Assembly (NCBI GenBank): GCA_963966185.1
Contig: CAWZYM010000217.1
Location: 186,001-250,000 of the forward strand
Source of the DNA: Rhabditoides inermis
Taxonomy: Eukaryota; Nematoda; Chromadorea; Rhabditida; Rhabditidae
Length of the DNA: 64,000 nt
Direction: 5' to 3'
Shown piece by piece: positions 24,936 to 36,802 of this stretch. The position numbers and the translations under genes were made by a program. Under the pieces are notes generated by a model. The model was not told where the DNA came from. It saw nothing but the letters and a program-made list of their open reading frames with translations, and did no database searches. Each line of letters begins with the position of its first letter. Positions within the stretch are counted from its first letter, which is position 1.

Positions 24936-26125
24936 AAAAAATATATCGCAAATCTCCAAATCTCGTCAATAGCGATCTTCTGATCATAGTTATCACCTAA
25001 TCTCTTAACTATGGAGAACATTTTCAAAATGCTTCAAATTGAACGAAACTTGGAGGGTAGGTGAATCGACCTAGAAAAAATCGATAGCCGCGATACCAGC
25101 CGACTGTGACCTCATCTTCATGCCCAAATATGCGAATGTACCCAAAACGCACCCAAAATTCATGATCTTCGATTTCTATAAAAATTAAATAGAAGATAGA
25201 TTACGTAAAAGAGAGTATAGAAACTTGTTTCATTTTTCGAAAAGTCGCGAAATAAAGCAAATATGATCGACTTTTCGTACAGGCAATATAGATTGTCCAA
25301 TTTGTAAACTTAAGCTTTTATGGACAAACAAACCCTACTGTCAAAGTTTTAGAACAATCGGACTTTATCTTCATATGATATAAGATCATTTTTGAGTGCG
25401 CGCTACTTGCTGGGGTCGCGCCCTCCGGGTTGCTCGCTACCAGCCGCGAGGTCAACAGATCGATGTCAATTAGTTGGCATTCGCAATTACTGACCCATAT
25501 CCACACAGTGGTGCGTTAGTTCAATAGAAACACGTGTAAATAATCTCATTAATAGATTGATTCAGTTGAAAAAAGACAAAATTTCTAGCTTCAACGCATA
25601 ACTTCAACGAAACGAAGAGTTGAAGATTGGAAAACACAAGTAAAGCTTTGCAAGACGAGTTCAGTAGTTATATGATGGTTTGAAAAGATCAAACAAACTT
25701 CAAACTTTATCAAACTACTTCAAACATGTGCACAACACGTAGGGCGCGCCCACCGGCGTATTTTCTCTCAGCCGTGGCAAACGAGGTCATTATATGTGTA
25801 TGATAGAAATACGGATTGAGAACAGTGACCGATCGGGTACATAGTGTTGTAGAAAAAAACTTTCATTGTCATCCTCTTTCATACTACTTCTAAGCAAGCG
25901 CAGATTATGCGAGGGGCGTGCCAGCCGGCGTGCTTTCTGTCAGCCGTCGCATGAAAAGGTCACTGCATTGTAGACATATATTTATTCTTTTTTTTGTTTT
26001 GTTAATAGAACATTGTTTTATCGAGACTGTTATGCTCTCGTTATTACTGAAAAACGCGTGTCTTTTGAGCAGTTCAGTAAAGAATGAAAGTGAGGTGAGG
26101 TGAGCATCAAGTGCAAGACTCATTC
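24936..26125. repeat. Dispersed repeat, copy B (unclassified)
   Basis: Partner of 22,593-23,720. The GC-rich tail module (GGGCGCGCCCACCGG at about 25,742 and GGGGCGTGCCAGCCGG at about 25,912) is present twice here, so this copy has an internal duplication. It ends with a GTGAGGTGAGGTGAG motif shared with copy A near 23,660. No gene is seen. Confidence 0.72.
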
Positions 26126-26235
26126 CAAATTACGACGACTGTGATAAAATAATGAATGATATCTGTAATTTATGTTGAGTCAATTTTTTTTTTACATGAG
26201 TTGCTACCCTTTTTAATTTAATAGAACTAGACAGC

Positions 26236-29200
26236 AGAAAGCATACAACTGCTTCTAGAAAAGTGATGTGATCGATGCAAAGACGTGAGAGTAGACAGAA
26301 GAGAGCATAAAATTGTTTCTAGAAAAGCGATTTGATCGATGCAGCGACGTGAGAGTAGACAAAAGAGAGCATAAAACTGTTTCTAGAAAAGTGATGTGGT
26401 CGATGCAGAGACGTGACAGTAGACAGAAGAGAGCATGAAATTGTTTCTAGAAAAGTGATTTGATCGATGCAGAGACGTGAGAGTAGACAGAAGAGAGCAT
26501 AGAACTGTTTCTAGAAAAGCGATTTGATCGATGCAGCGACGTGAGAGTAGACAAAAGAGAGCATAAAACTGTTTCTAGAAAAGTGATGTGGTCGATGCAG
26601 AGACGTGAGAGTAGACAGAAGAGAGCATAGAATTGTTTCTAGAAAAGTGATTTGATCGATGCAGAGACGTGAGAGTAGACAGAAGAGAGCATAGAACTGT
26701 TTCTAAAAAAGCGATTTGATCGATGCAGCGACGTGAGAGTAGACAGAAGAGAGCATAAAAATGTTTCTAGAAAAGTGATGTGGTCGATGCAGAGACGTGA
26801 GAGTAGACAGAAGAGAGCATAAAACTGTTTCTAGAAAAGTGATGTGATCGATGCAGAGACGTGAGAGTAGACAGAAGAGAGCATACAATTGTTTCTAGAA
26901 AAGTGATTTGATCGATGCAGAGACGTGAGAGTAGACCGAAGAGAGCATACAACTGTTTTTAGAAAAGTGATGTGATCGATGCAGAGACGTGAGAGTAGAC
27001 AGAAGAGAGCATACAACTGTTTCTAGAAAAGTGATTTGATCGATGCAGAGACGTGAGAGTAGACAGAGGAGAGCATACAACTGTTTCTAGAAAAGTGATG
27101 TGATCGATGAAGAGACGTGAGAGTAGACAGAAGGGAGCATACAACTGTTTCTAGAAAAGTGATGTGATCGATGCAGAGACGTGAGAGTAGACAGAAGGGA
27201 GCATACAACTGTTTCTAGAAAAGTGATGTGGTCGATGCAGAGACGTGAGAGTAGACAGAAGAGAGCATAGAATTGTTTCTAGAAAAGTGATTTGATCGAT
27301 GAGGAGACGTGAGAGTAGACAAAAGAGAGCATAAAACTGTTTCTAGAAAAGTGATGTGGTCGATGCAGAGACGTGAGAGTAGACAGAAGAGAGCATAAAA
27401 TTGTTTCTAGAAAAGTGATTTGATCGATGCAGAGACGTGAGAGTAGACAGAAGAGAGCATAGAACTGTTTCTAAAAAAGCGATTTGATCGATGCAGCGAC
27501 GTGAGAGTAGACAGAAGAAAGCATAAAAATGTTTCTAGAAAAGTGATGTGGTCGATGCAGAGACGTGAGAGTAGACAGAAGAAGGCATAAAACTGTTTCT
27601 AGAAAAGTGATGTGGTCGATGCAGAGACGTGAGAGTAGACAGAAGAGAGCATAGAATTGTTTCTAGAAAAGTGATTTGATCGATGCAGAGACGTGAGAGT
27701 AGACAGAAGAGAGCATAGAACTGTTTCTAAAAAAGCGATTTGATCGATGCAGCGACGTGAGAGTAGACAGAAAAGAGCATAAAAATGTTTCTAGAAAAGT
27801 GATGTGGTCGATGCAGAGACGTGAGAGTAGACAGAAGAGAGCATAAAACTGTTTCTTGAAAAGTGATGTGATCGATGCAGAGACGTGAGAGTAGACAGAA
27901 GAGAGCATACAATTGTTTCTAGAAAAGTGATTTGATCGATGCAGAGACGTGAGAGTAGACCGAAGAGAGCATACAACTGTTTTTAGAAAAGTGATGTGAT
28001 CGATGCAGAGACGTGAGAGTAGACCGAAGAGAGCATACAACTGTTTTTAGAAAAGTGATGTGATCGATGCAGAGACGTGAGAGTAGACAGAAGAGAGCAT
28101 ACAACTGTTACTAGAAAAGTGATTTGATCGATGCAGAGACGTGAGAGTAGACAGAGGAGAGCATACAACTGTTTCTAGAAAAGTGATGTGATCGATGCAG
28201 AGACGTGAGAGTAGACAGAAGAGAGCATAGAATTGTTTCTAGAAAAGTGATTTGATCGATGAGGAGACGTGAGAGTAGACAAAAGAGAGCATAAAACTGT
28301 TTCTAGAAAAGTGATGTGGTCGATGCAGAGACGTGAGAGTAGACAGAAGAGAGCATAAAATTGTTTCTAGAAAAGTGATTTGATCGATGCAGAGACGTGA
28401 GAGTAGACAGAAGAGAGCATAGAACTGTTTCTAAAAAAGCGATTTGATCGATGCAGCGACGTGAGAGTAGACAGAAGAGAGCATACAACTGTTTCTAGAA
28501 AAGTGATGTGATCGATGCAGAGACGTGAGAGTAGACAGAAGAGAGCATACAATTGTTTCTAGAAAAGTGATGTGATCGATGCAGAGACGTGAGAGTAGAC
28601 AGAAGAGAGCATACAATTGTTTCTAGAAAAGTGATTTGATCGATGCAGAGACGTGAGAGTAGACAGAAGAGAGCATAAAACTGTTTCTAGAAAAGTGATG
28701 TGATCGATGCAGAGACGTGAGAGTAGACCGAAGAGAGCATACAACTGTTTCTAGAAAAGTGATGTGATCGATGCAGAGACGTGAGAGTAGACAAAAGAGA
28801 GCATACAACTGTTTCTAGAAAAGTGATGTGATCGATGCAGAGACGTGAGAGTAGACAGAAGAGAGCATACAACTGTTTCTAGAAAAGTGATTTGATCGAT
28901 GCAGAGACGTGAGAGTAGACAGAGGAGAGCATACAACTGTTTCTAGAAAAGTGATGTGATCGATGCAGAGACGTGAGAGTAGACAGAAGGGAGCATACAA
29001 CTGTTTCTAGAAAAGTGTTGTGATCGATGCAGAGACGTAAGAGTAGACAGAAGGGAGCATACAACTGTTTCTAGAAAAGTGATGTGGTCGATGCAGAGAC
29101 GTGAGAGTAGACAAAAGAGAGCATAGAATTGTTTCTAGAAAAGTGATTTGATCGATGAGGAGACGTGAGAGTAGACAAAAGAGAGCATAAAAATGTTTCT

Positions 29201-32200
29201 AGAAAAGTGATGTGGTCGATGCAGAGACGTGAGAGTAGACAGAAGAGAGCATAAAATTGTTTCTAGAAAAGTGATTTGATCGATGCAGAGACGTGAGAGT
29301 AGACAGAAGAGAGCATAGAACTGTTTCTAGAAAAGCGATTTGATCGATGCAGCGACGTGAGAGTAGACAAAAGAGAGCATAAAACTGTTTCTAGAAAAGT
29401 GATGTGGTCGATGCAGAGACGTGAGAGTAGACAGAAGAGAGCATAGAATTGTTTCTAGAAAAGTGATTTGATCGATGCAGAGACGTGAGAGTAGACAGAA
29501 GAGAGCATAGAACTGTTTCTAAAAAAGCGATTTGATCGATGCAGCGACGTGAGAGTAGACAGAAGAGAGCATAAAAATGTTTCTATAAAAGTGATGTGGT
29601 CGATGCAGAGACGTGAGAGTAGACAGAAGAGAGCATAAAACTGTTTCTAGAAAAGTGATGTGGTCGATGCAGAGACGTGAGAGTAGACAGAAGAGAGCAT
29701 AGAATTGTTTCTAGAAAAGTGATTTGATCGATGCAGAGACGTGAGAGTAGACAGAAGAGAGCATAGAACTGTTTCTAAAAAAGCGATTTGATCGATGCAG
29801 CGACGTGAGAGTAGACAGAAAAGAGCATAAAAATGTTTCTAGAAAAGTGATGTGGTCGATGCAGAGACGTGAGAGTAGACAGAAGAGAGCATAAAACTGT
29901 TTCTTGAAAAGTGATGTGATCGATGCAGAGACGTGAGAGTAGACAGAAGAGAGCATACAATTGTTTCTAGAAAAGTGATTTGATCGATGCAGAGACGTGA
30001 GAGTAGACCGAAGAGAGCATACAACTGTTTTTAGAAAAGTGATGTGATCGATGCAGAGACGTGAGAGTAGACCGAAGAGAGCATACAACTGTTTTTAGAA
30101 AAGTGATGTGATCGATGCAGAGACGTGAGAGTAGACAGAAGAGAGCATACAACTGTTACTAGAAAAGTGATTTGATCGATGCAGAGACGTGAGAGTAGAC
30201 AGAGGAGAGCATACAACTGTTTCTAGAAAAGTGATGTGATCGATGCAGAGACGTGAGAGTAGACAGAAGAGAGCATAGAATTGTTTCTAGAAAAGTGATT
30301 TGATCGATGAGGAGACGTGAGAGTAGACAAAAGAGAGCATAAAACTGTTTCTAGAAAAGTGATGTGGTCGATGCAGAGACGTGAGAGTAGACAGAAGAGA
30401 GCATAAAATTGTTTCTAGAAAAGTGATTTGATCGATGCAGAGACGTGAGAGTAGACAGAAGAGAGCATAGAACTGTTTCTAAAAAAGCGATTTGATCGAT
30501 GCAGCGACGTGAGAGTAGACAGAAGAGAGCATACAACTGTTTCTAGAAAAGTGATGTGATCGATGCAGAGACGTGAGAGTAGACAGAAGAGAGCATACAA
30601 TTGTTTCTAGAAAAGTGATGTGATCGATGCAGAGACGTGAGAGTAGACAGAAGAGAGCATACAATTGTTTCTAGAAAAGTGATTTGATCGATGCAGAGAC
30701 GTGAGAGTAGACAGAAGAGAGCATAAAACTGTTTCTAGAAAAGTGATGTGATCGATGCAGAGACGTGAGAGTAGACCGAAGAGAGCATACAACTGTTTCT
30801 AGAAAAGTGATGTGATCGATGCAGAGACGTGAGAGTAGACAAAAGAGAGCATACAACTGTTTCTAGAAAAGTGATGTGATCGATGCAGAGACGTGAGAGT
30901 AGACAGAAGAGAGCATACAACTGTTTCTAGAAAAGTGATTTGATCGATGCAGAGACGTGAGAGTAGACAGAGGAGAGCATACAACTGTTTCTAGAAAAGT
31001 GATGTGATCGATGCAGAGACGTGAGAGTAGACAGAAGGGAGCATACAACTGTTTCTAGAAAAGTGTTGTGATCGATGCAGAGACGTAAGAGTAGACAGAA
31101 GGGAGCATACAACTGTTTCTAGAAAAGTGATGTGGTCGATGCAGAGACGTGAGAGTAGACAAAAGAGAGCATAGAATTGTTTCTAGAAAAGTGATTTGAT
31201 CGATGAGGAGACGTGAGAGTAGACAAAAGAGAGCATAAAAATGTTTCTAGAAAAGTGATGTGGTCGATGCAGAGACGTGAGAGTAGACAGAAGAGAGCAT
31301 AAAATTGTTTCTAGAAAAGTGATTTGATCGATGCAGAGACGTGAGAGTAGACAGAAGAGAGCATAGAACTGTTTCTAGAAAAGCGATTTGATCGATGCAG
31401 CGACGTGAGAGTAGACAAAAGAGAGCATAAAACTGTTTCTAGAAAAGTGATGTGGTCGATGCAGAGACGTGAGAGTAGACAGAAGAGAGCATAGAATTGT
31501 TTCTAGAAAAGTGATTTGATCGATGCAGAGACGTGAGAGTAGACAGAAGAGAGCATAGAACTGTTTCTAAAAAAGCGATTTGATCGATGCAGCGACGTGA
31601 GAGTAGACAGAAGAGAGCATAAAAATGTTTCTATAAAAGTGATGTGGTCGATGCAGAGACGTGAGAGTAGACAGAAGAGAGCATAAAACTGTTTCTAGAA
31701 AAGTGATGTGATCGATGCAGAGACGTGAGAGTAGACAGAAGAGAGCATACAATTGTTTCTAGAAAAGTGATTTGATCGATGCAGAGACGTGAGAGTAGAC
31801 GGAAGAGAGCGTAGAACTGTTTCTAGAAAAGTGATGTGATCGATGCAGAGACGTGAGAGTAGACAGAAGAGAGCATACAACTGTTTCTAGAAAAGTGATT
31901 TGATCGATGCAGAGACGTGAGAGTAGACAGAGGAGAGCATACAACTGTCTCTAGAAAAGTGATGTGATCGATGCAGAGACGTGACAGTAGACAGAAGAGA
32001 GCATACAACTGTTTCTAGAAAAGTGATGTGATCGATGCAGAGACGTGAGAGTAGACAGAAGAGAGCATACAATTGTTTCTAGAAAAGTGATTTGATCGAT
32101 GCAGAGACGTGAGAGTAGACCGAAGAGAGCATACAACTGTTTCTAGAAAAGTGATGTGATCGATGCAGAGACGTGAGAGTAGACAGAAGAGAGCATACAA

Positions 32201-33970
32201 CTGTTTCTAGAAAAGTGATTTGATCGATGCAGAGACGTGAGAGTAGACAGAGGAGAGCATACAACTGTTTCTAGAAAAGTGATGTGATCGATGCAGAGAC
32301 GTGAGAGTAGACAGAAGGGAGCATACAACTGTTTCTAGAAAAGTGTTGTGATCGATGCAGAGACGTGAGAGTAGACAGAAGGGAGCATACAACTGTTTCT
32401 AGAAAAGTGATGTGGTCGATGCAGAGACGTGAGAGTAGACAGAAGAGAGCATAGAATTGTTTCTAGAAAAGTGATTTGATCGATGCAGAGACGTGAGAGT
32501 AGACAGAGGAGAGCATACAACTGTCTCTAGAAAAGTGATGTGATCGATGCAGAGACGTGACAGTAGACAGAAGAGAGCATACAACTGTTTCTAGAAAAGT
32601 GATGTGATCGATGCAGAGACGTGAGAGTAGACAGAAGAGAGCATACAATTGTTTCTAGAAAAGTGATTTGATCGATGCAGAGACGTGAGAGTAGACAGAA
32701 GGGAGCATACAACTGTTTCTAGAAAAGTGATGTGGTCGATGCAGAGACGTGAGAGTAGACAGAAGAGAGCATAGAATTGTTTCTAGAAAAGTGATTTGAT
32801 CGATGAGGAGACGTGAGAGTAGACAAAAGAGAGCATAAAACTGTTTCTAGAAAAGTGATGTGGTCGATGCAGAGACGTGAGAGTAGACAGAAGAGAGCAT
32901 AAAATTGTTTCTAGAAAAGTGATTTGATCGATGCAGAGACGTGAGAGTAGACAGAAGAGAGCATAGAACTGTTTCTAAAAAAGCGATTTGATCGATGCAG
33001 CGACGTGAGAGTAGACAGAAGAGAGCATAAAAATGTTTCTATAAAAGTGATGTGGTCGATGCAGAGACGTGAGAGTAGACAGAAGAGAGCATAAAACTGT
33101 TTCTAGAAAAGTGATGTGATCGATGCAGAGACGTGAGAGTAGACAGAAGAGAGCATACAATTGTTTCTAGAAAAGTGATTTGATCGATGCAGAGACGTGA
33201 GAGTAGACGGAAGAGAGCATAAAACTGTTTCTAGAAAAGTGATGTGGTCGATGCAGAGACGTGAGAGTAGACAGAAGAGAGCATAAAATTGTTTCTAGAA
33301 AAGTGATTTGATCGATGCAGAGACGTGAGAGTAGACAGAAGAGAGCATAGAACTGTTTCTAAAAAAGCGATTTGATCGATGCAGCGACGTGAGAGTAGAC
33401 AGAAGAGAGCATAAAAATGTTTCTATAAAAGTGATGTGGTCGATGCAGAGACGTGAGAGTAGACAGAAGAGAGCATAAAACTGTTTCTAGAAAAGTGATG
33501 TGATCGATGCAGAGACGTGAGAGTAGACAGAAGAGAGCATACAATTGTTTCTAGAAAAGTGATTTGATCGATGCAGAGACGTGAGAGTAGACGGAAGAGA
33601 GCGTAGAACTGTTTCTAGAAAAGTGATGTGATCGATGCAGAGACGTGAGAGTAGACAGAAGAGAGCATACAACTGTTTCTAGAAAAGTGATTTGATCGAT
33701 GCAGAGACGTGAGAGTAGACAGAGGAGAGCATACAACTGTCTCTAGAAAAGTGATGTGATCGATGCAGAGACGTGACAGTAGACAGAAGAGAGCATACAA
33801 CTGTTTCTAGAAAAGTGATGTGATCGATGCAGAGACGTGAGAGTAGGCAGAAGAGAGCATACAACTGTTTCTAGAAAAGTGATGTGATCGATGCAGAGAC
33901 GTGAAAGTAGACAGAAGAGAGCATACAACTGTCTCTAGAAAAGTGATTTGATCTACGCGGAGGCGTGAGA
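26236..33970. repeat. 64-bp satellite array, main block
   Basis: About 120 tandem 64-bp units. A 2,048-bp segment (32 units) from about 27,600 is repeated almost exactly at 29,650-31,690. Smaller segments recur 384, 1,408 and 1,792 bp apart, all multiples of 64. Most units carry TTTCTAGAAA (an XbaI site and a two-unit HSE-like dyad) and ATCGAT; variants read TTCTAAAAA, TTCTATAAA or TTCTTGAAA. The end (33,371 on) duplicates the start of the window. The bases 26,126-26,235 just before it are AT-rich and featureless. Confidence 0.97.
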
Positions 33971-34158
33971 GTAGACAGAAGAATGTGTCAAGAACTGTGT
34001 CAAGAATGTTGTTGTTGCCGCCGTCAAAGTGGACAGAAGATTTTTCATTTTTTTCGTGATGAGAGCGTAGTTTACCATGCAATTATTTATCTAAACTATT
34101 TTCTATTCTTCTATAAACTAGTGCGGAGGCGCGCGGCAGCGCGCCGAAGCGCTAGTCA
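33971..34158. other. Spacer joining 64-bp and 34-bp satellites (copy 2)
   Basis: Near-identical to 601-788 and in the same context. Downstream, the first 34-bp unit starts at a different phase (AACAAAGTG instead of GTAGGTTCAAC), so the right boundaries of the two copies differ while the left side is shared. Confidence 0.85.
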
Positions 34159-34975
34159 ACAAAGTGTTGAATGTCGAGTTATCGCAGTTTCAACAAAGTG
34201 TTGAATGTCAAGTTATCGCAGTTTCAACAAAGTGTTGAAAGTCGAGTTATCGCAGTTTCAACAAAGTTTTGAATGTCGAGTTATCGTAGGTTCAACAAAG
34301 TGTTGAAAGTCGAGTTATCGTAGGTTCAACAAAGTGTTGAATGTCGAGTTATCGCATTTTAAACAAAGTGTTTAAAGTCGAGTTTTTTTAATGTTGAATG
34401 TCGAGTTATCGCAGTTTCAACAAAGTGTTGAAAGTCGAGTTATCGCAGTTTCAACAAAGTGTTGAATGTCGAGTTATCGCAGTTTCAACAAAGTGTTGAA
34501 AGTCGAGTTATCGCAGTTTCAACAAAGTGGTGAATGTCGAGTTATCACAGTTTCAACAAAGTGTTGAAAGTCGAGTTATCGTAGGTTCAACAAAGTGTTG
34601 AATGTCGAGTTATCGCATTTTAAACAAAGTGTTTAAAGTCGAGTTATCGCAGTTTCAACAAAGTGTTGAAAGTCGAGTTATCGCAGTTTCAACAAAGTGT
34701 TGAAAGTCGAGTTATCGCAGTTTCAACAAAGTTTTGAATGTCGAGTTATCGCAGTTTCAACAAAGTGTTGAATGTCAAGTTATCGCAGTTTCAACAAAGT
34801 GTTGAAAGTCGAGTTATCGCAGTTTCAACAAAGTTTTGAATGTCGAGTTATCGCAGTTTCAACAAAGTGTTGAATGTCGAGTTATCGCAGTTTCAACAAA
34901 GTGTTGAAAGTTGAAAGTCGAGTTATTGCTTTTTAACACAGTATTGAAAGTCCAGTTATCGCAGTTTCAACAATA
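34159..34975. repeat. 34-bp satellite array, block 6
   Basis: About 24 units of the 34-bp satellite, decaying towards the right end near 34,900-34,975, where units become irregular before unique DNA begins. Confidence 0.95.
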
Positions 34976-35540
34976 TTTTTTTCTCAAATGCTTCGTGATC
35001 TATCGAAAGGATTTTTTCGTACATGACGTCATGTGGTGAGGTGGTGAGTTTTCCAGGTAGCCCATTTTTTCGTATTTTTCGACATTTTGGCAATGGAGCG
35101 TGCGAAAATTGTAAAAATTTACACTATTTTTTGACATTTTGTTTCTATGACATTCACAACTTGTAATATAGTAAAGACTGTTTGTTGAAACTTGAATGAA
35201 CTATACGCATGAAACCACAAAATTAAACAGTCAAATAATACTAGGAAGTTCATACATACGATTTTTCTAAATAGAACTTCTTTTGATTTTCTTGGAAATC
35301 CTACTCCTTAATAAAGCGCTAACGTGGTGTGTGTATGTCCAGACTCTCCTGTCGCGCCAAAGGGTCAGAGGTCCCAACCACCTATACCAATGAACACCTC
35401 AAGGGTTGAGGATCATGTCGCAGTGGGTTACGGTCCTACAGTAATCCTACAGTACACTACAGTAAGAAAAATCAATATTCTAAGCCGTTTTTTACTGTTT
35501 TTCTGTTACTCTCGAGTTGCCTGTTGTCGTAATCAACTTT
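34976..35540. other. Non-coding unique DNA
   Basis: No credible gene. It contains a 14-bp palindrome centred on TGACGTCA (35,021-35,034), a CRE/ATF-type site, and a cluster of CTACAGTA motifs (about 35,440-35,465) like those in introns further right. An 85-codon open frame (35,324-35,581) has no recognisable domain. Confidence 0.6.
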
Positions 35541-35543
35541 TTG

Positions 35544-35688
35544 GAACTTTCCAGAAGCTTCTACGGAAGAAAATCAGGTGAGCGTGCTAGAGATTCACCC
35601 CTACAGAGATTTTTCTCTGACTGTCTGTCTGCGTCTCTTCAGAAAGTCGTGGAACTTTCCAGAAACGCATAGCAGGGGCTATAAAAGG
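35544..35688 (+). promoter_or_regulatory. Heat-shock-type promoter: two HSEs and a TATA box
   Basis: At 35,544-35,561 four alternating inverted units GAA-TTC-GAA-TTC are spaced by exactly 2 nt, a textbook heat shock element. At 35,652-35,664 a second, three-unit element reads GAA-TTC-GAA. A TATAAAAGG box follows at 35,680-35,688, about 16 bp downstream. HSF trimers bind three or more such units. The order (distal HSE, proximal HSE, TATA) predicts plus-strand transcription from about 35,710. No heat-shock protein gene follows in the window. Confidence 0.8.
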
Positions 35689-35725
35689 CAGCTTCTCGCC
35701 CCAGATCACAAATCAATCATTGATC

Positions 35726-35874
35726 TACCAGCCTCTCCGGGCTGCTCCGCAGCCCTCCGAGGCTGGCCCACAGGGCCAAGGACTAAGCCGGAGTCTGAGA
35801 GCAAGTTCGTCTTTTGAAGACTGGCCCTGCGGTCAAGCCTCGGAGGGCTGCGGAGCAGCCCGGAGAGGCTGGTA
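35726..35874. repeat. Perfect 39-bp inverted repeat (hairpin or MITE)
   Basis: The left arm (35,726-35,764, starting TACCAGCCTCTCC) and right arm (35,836-35,874) are exact reverse complements, with a weaker match continuing around CAGGGCCA. Outer bases are TA on both sides, which would fit a Tc1/mariner-type MITE with a TA target duplication. It lies just downstream of the predicted start of the heat-shock-type promoter, so any transcript would fold into a long stem. Confidence 0.88.
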
Positions 35875-35888
35875 CAATAACAAATAAC

Positions 35889-35984
35889 ATGATTTCGATG
35901 GCGACCGTCCTACAACCTATGAGACGTTTCGATACTAAGAAATATGTTATTCATCACCGGAATGCATTATTGAACCGATATTGA
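35889..35984 (+). CDS. Possible 31-aa ORF behind the heat-shock-type promoter
   Basis: It is the first ATG after the inverted repeat and opens a 31-codon frame (starts MISMATVLQPM, basic overall) ending at TGA. It is too short to judge by similarity and the ATG context gives no extra support. It is recorded only because it is the one open frame positioned to be made from the promoter at 35,544-35,688. It could equally be chance. Confidence 0.2.
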   Translation: MISMATVLQPMRRFDTKKYVIHHRNALLNRY

Positions 35985-36324
35985 TTACAAAAACACATTC
36001 AAAAACATTGAAAGTACCACAAGTTTCACAGAAAAGCGGGAGGAGGCGGGGCAAGCGAAGCGCTGGGAGGGGCTTACGTGATGCACACCGTCGTCGTCGT
36101 TATCGTAAACACGTTTAGTGGCAAAGCGAGAGAGTGGTTGTTTTTTTATGCCGCAACCAATATTTATTTATGCAATCATACTCATAGGTCTCACAAAGTC
36201 ATATTTTAACAAATAACACATACAAATGGAGTAGATTGTATTAGGATATATAGACACGTGTGTGACTTTGGGGGTGGCCCGCTGCGCGCGTCACAGATAA
36301 AAAAAGGTTTTTTTTCCTAATTTT
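35985..36324. other. Non-coding DNA
   Basis: No gene seen. It contains a purine-rich GC stretch (about 36,040-36,070) and AT-rich sequence. Confidence 0.5.
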
Positions 36325-36404
36325 CACCACGTGTTGAACCTACGATAACTCGACTTTCACCATTTTGTTGAAACTGCGATAGCTCGACTTTCAACACGTT
36401 GTTC
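36325..36404 (-). repeat. Two 34-bp satellite units in inverted orientation
   Basis: Read on the minus strand this is two units of the 34-bp satellite (GTTGAAAGTCGAG, GTTATCGTAGG and TTTCAACA landmarks). It is an isolated, inverted outpost 1.35 kb from the end of block 6. Confidence 0.85.
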
Positions 36405-36556
36405 TCTCTCTCTCCCTCTCTCACTCTCACCACTTCTCTCTCCCTCTCACCACTTCTCCCCCCCCCCCTTCTCCCCTCTCTCTCCCCCTCCCTCTCTCTC
36501 TCTCTCTCCCTCTCTCTCCCTCTCTCCCTCTCTCCCTCTCCTCCTCTCTCACACAC
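36395..36556. repeat. (CT)n/(CTCCC)n microsatellite
   Basis: Simple pyrimidine-rich repeat on the plus strand. Open frames across it are compositional artefacts. Confidence 0.9.
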
Positions 36557-36802
36557 TAAGAAACGCAAGCTTCATTCATCACACATACTTTATCCAATCA
36601 TGTGGAATACGACATCACAAAAAATTTGAGAACAGTTTTAGAACGAGCTTGGGTTGGAGTTTACTTGATTCCTATTTTCTTGGCCGTTGAAACACCCAAA
36701 CGCATGCGGGCGCGAGAGACGGTACTCTCAAAGACATGTTTTCTGAAATAAATGAATTCTTGATTTCACTCTCTTTCTTTTCTATCAAGCACTCTCTCTC
36801 AC

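Noticed and set aside
24107..25027. 306-codon minus-strand ORF and other Ser/Leu-rich frames
   Set aside because: Encoded by (GA)n and decayed satellite; no complexity, no domain, overlapping open frames on both strands.
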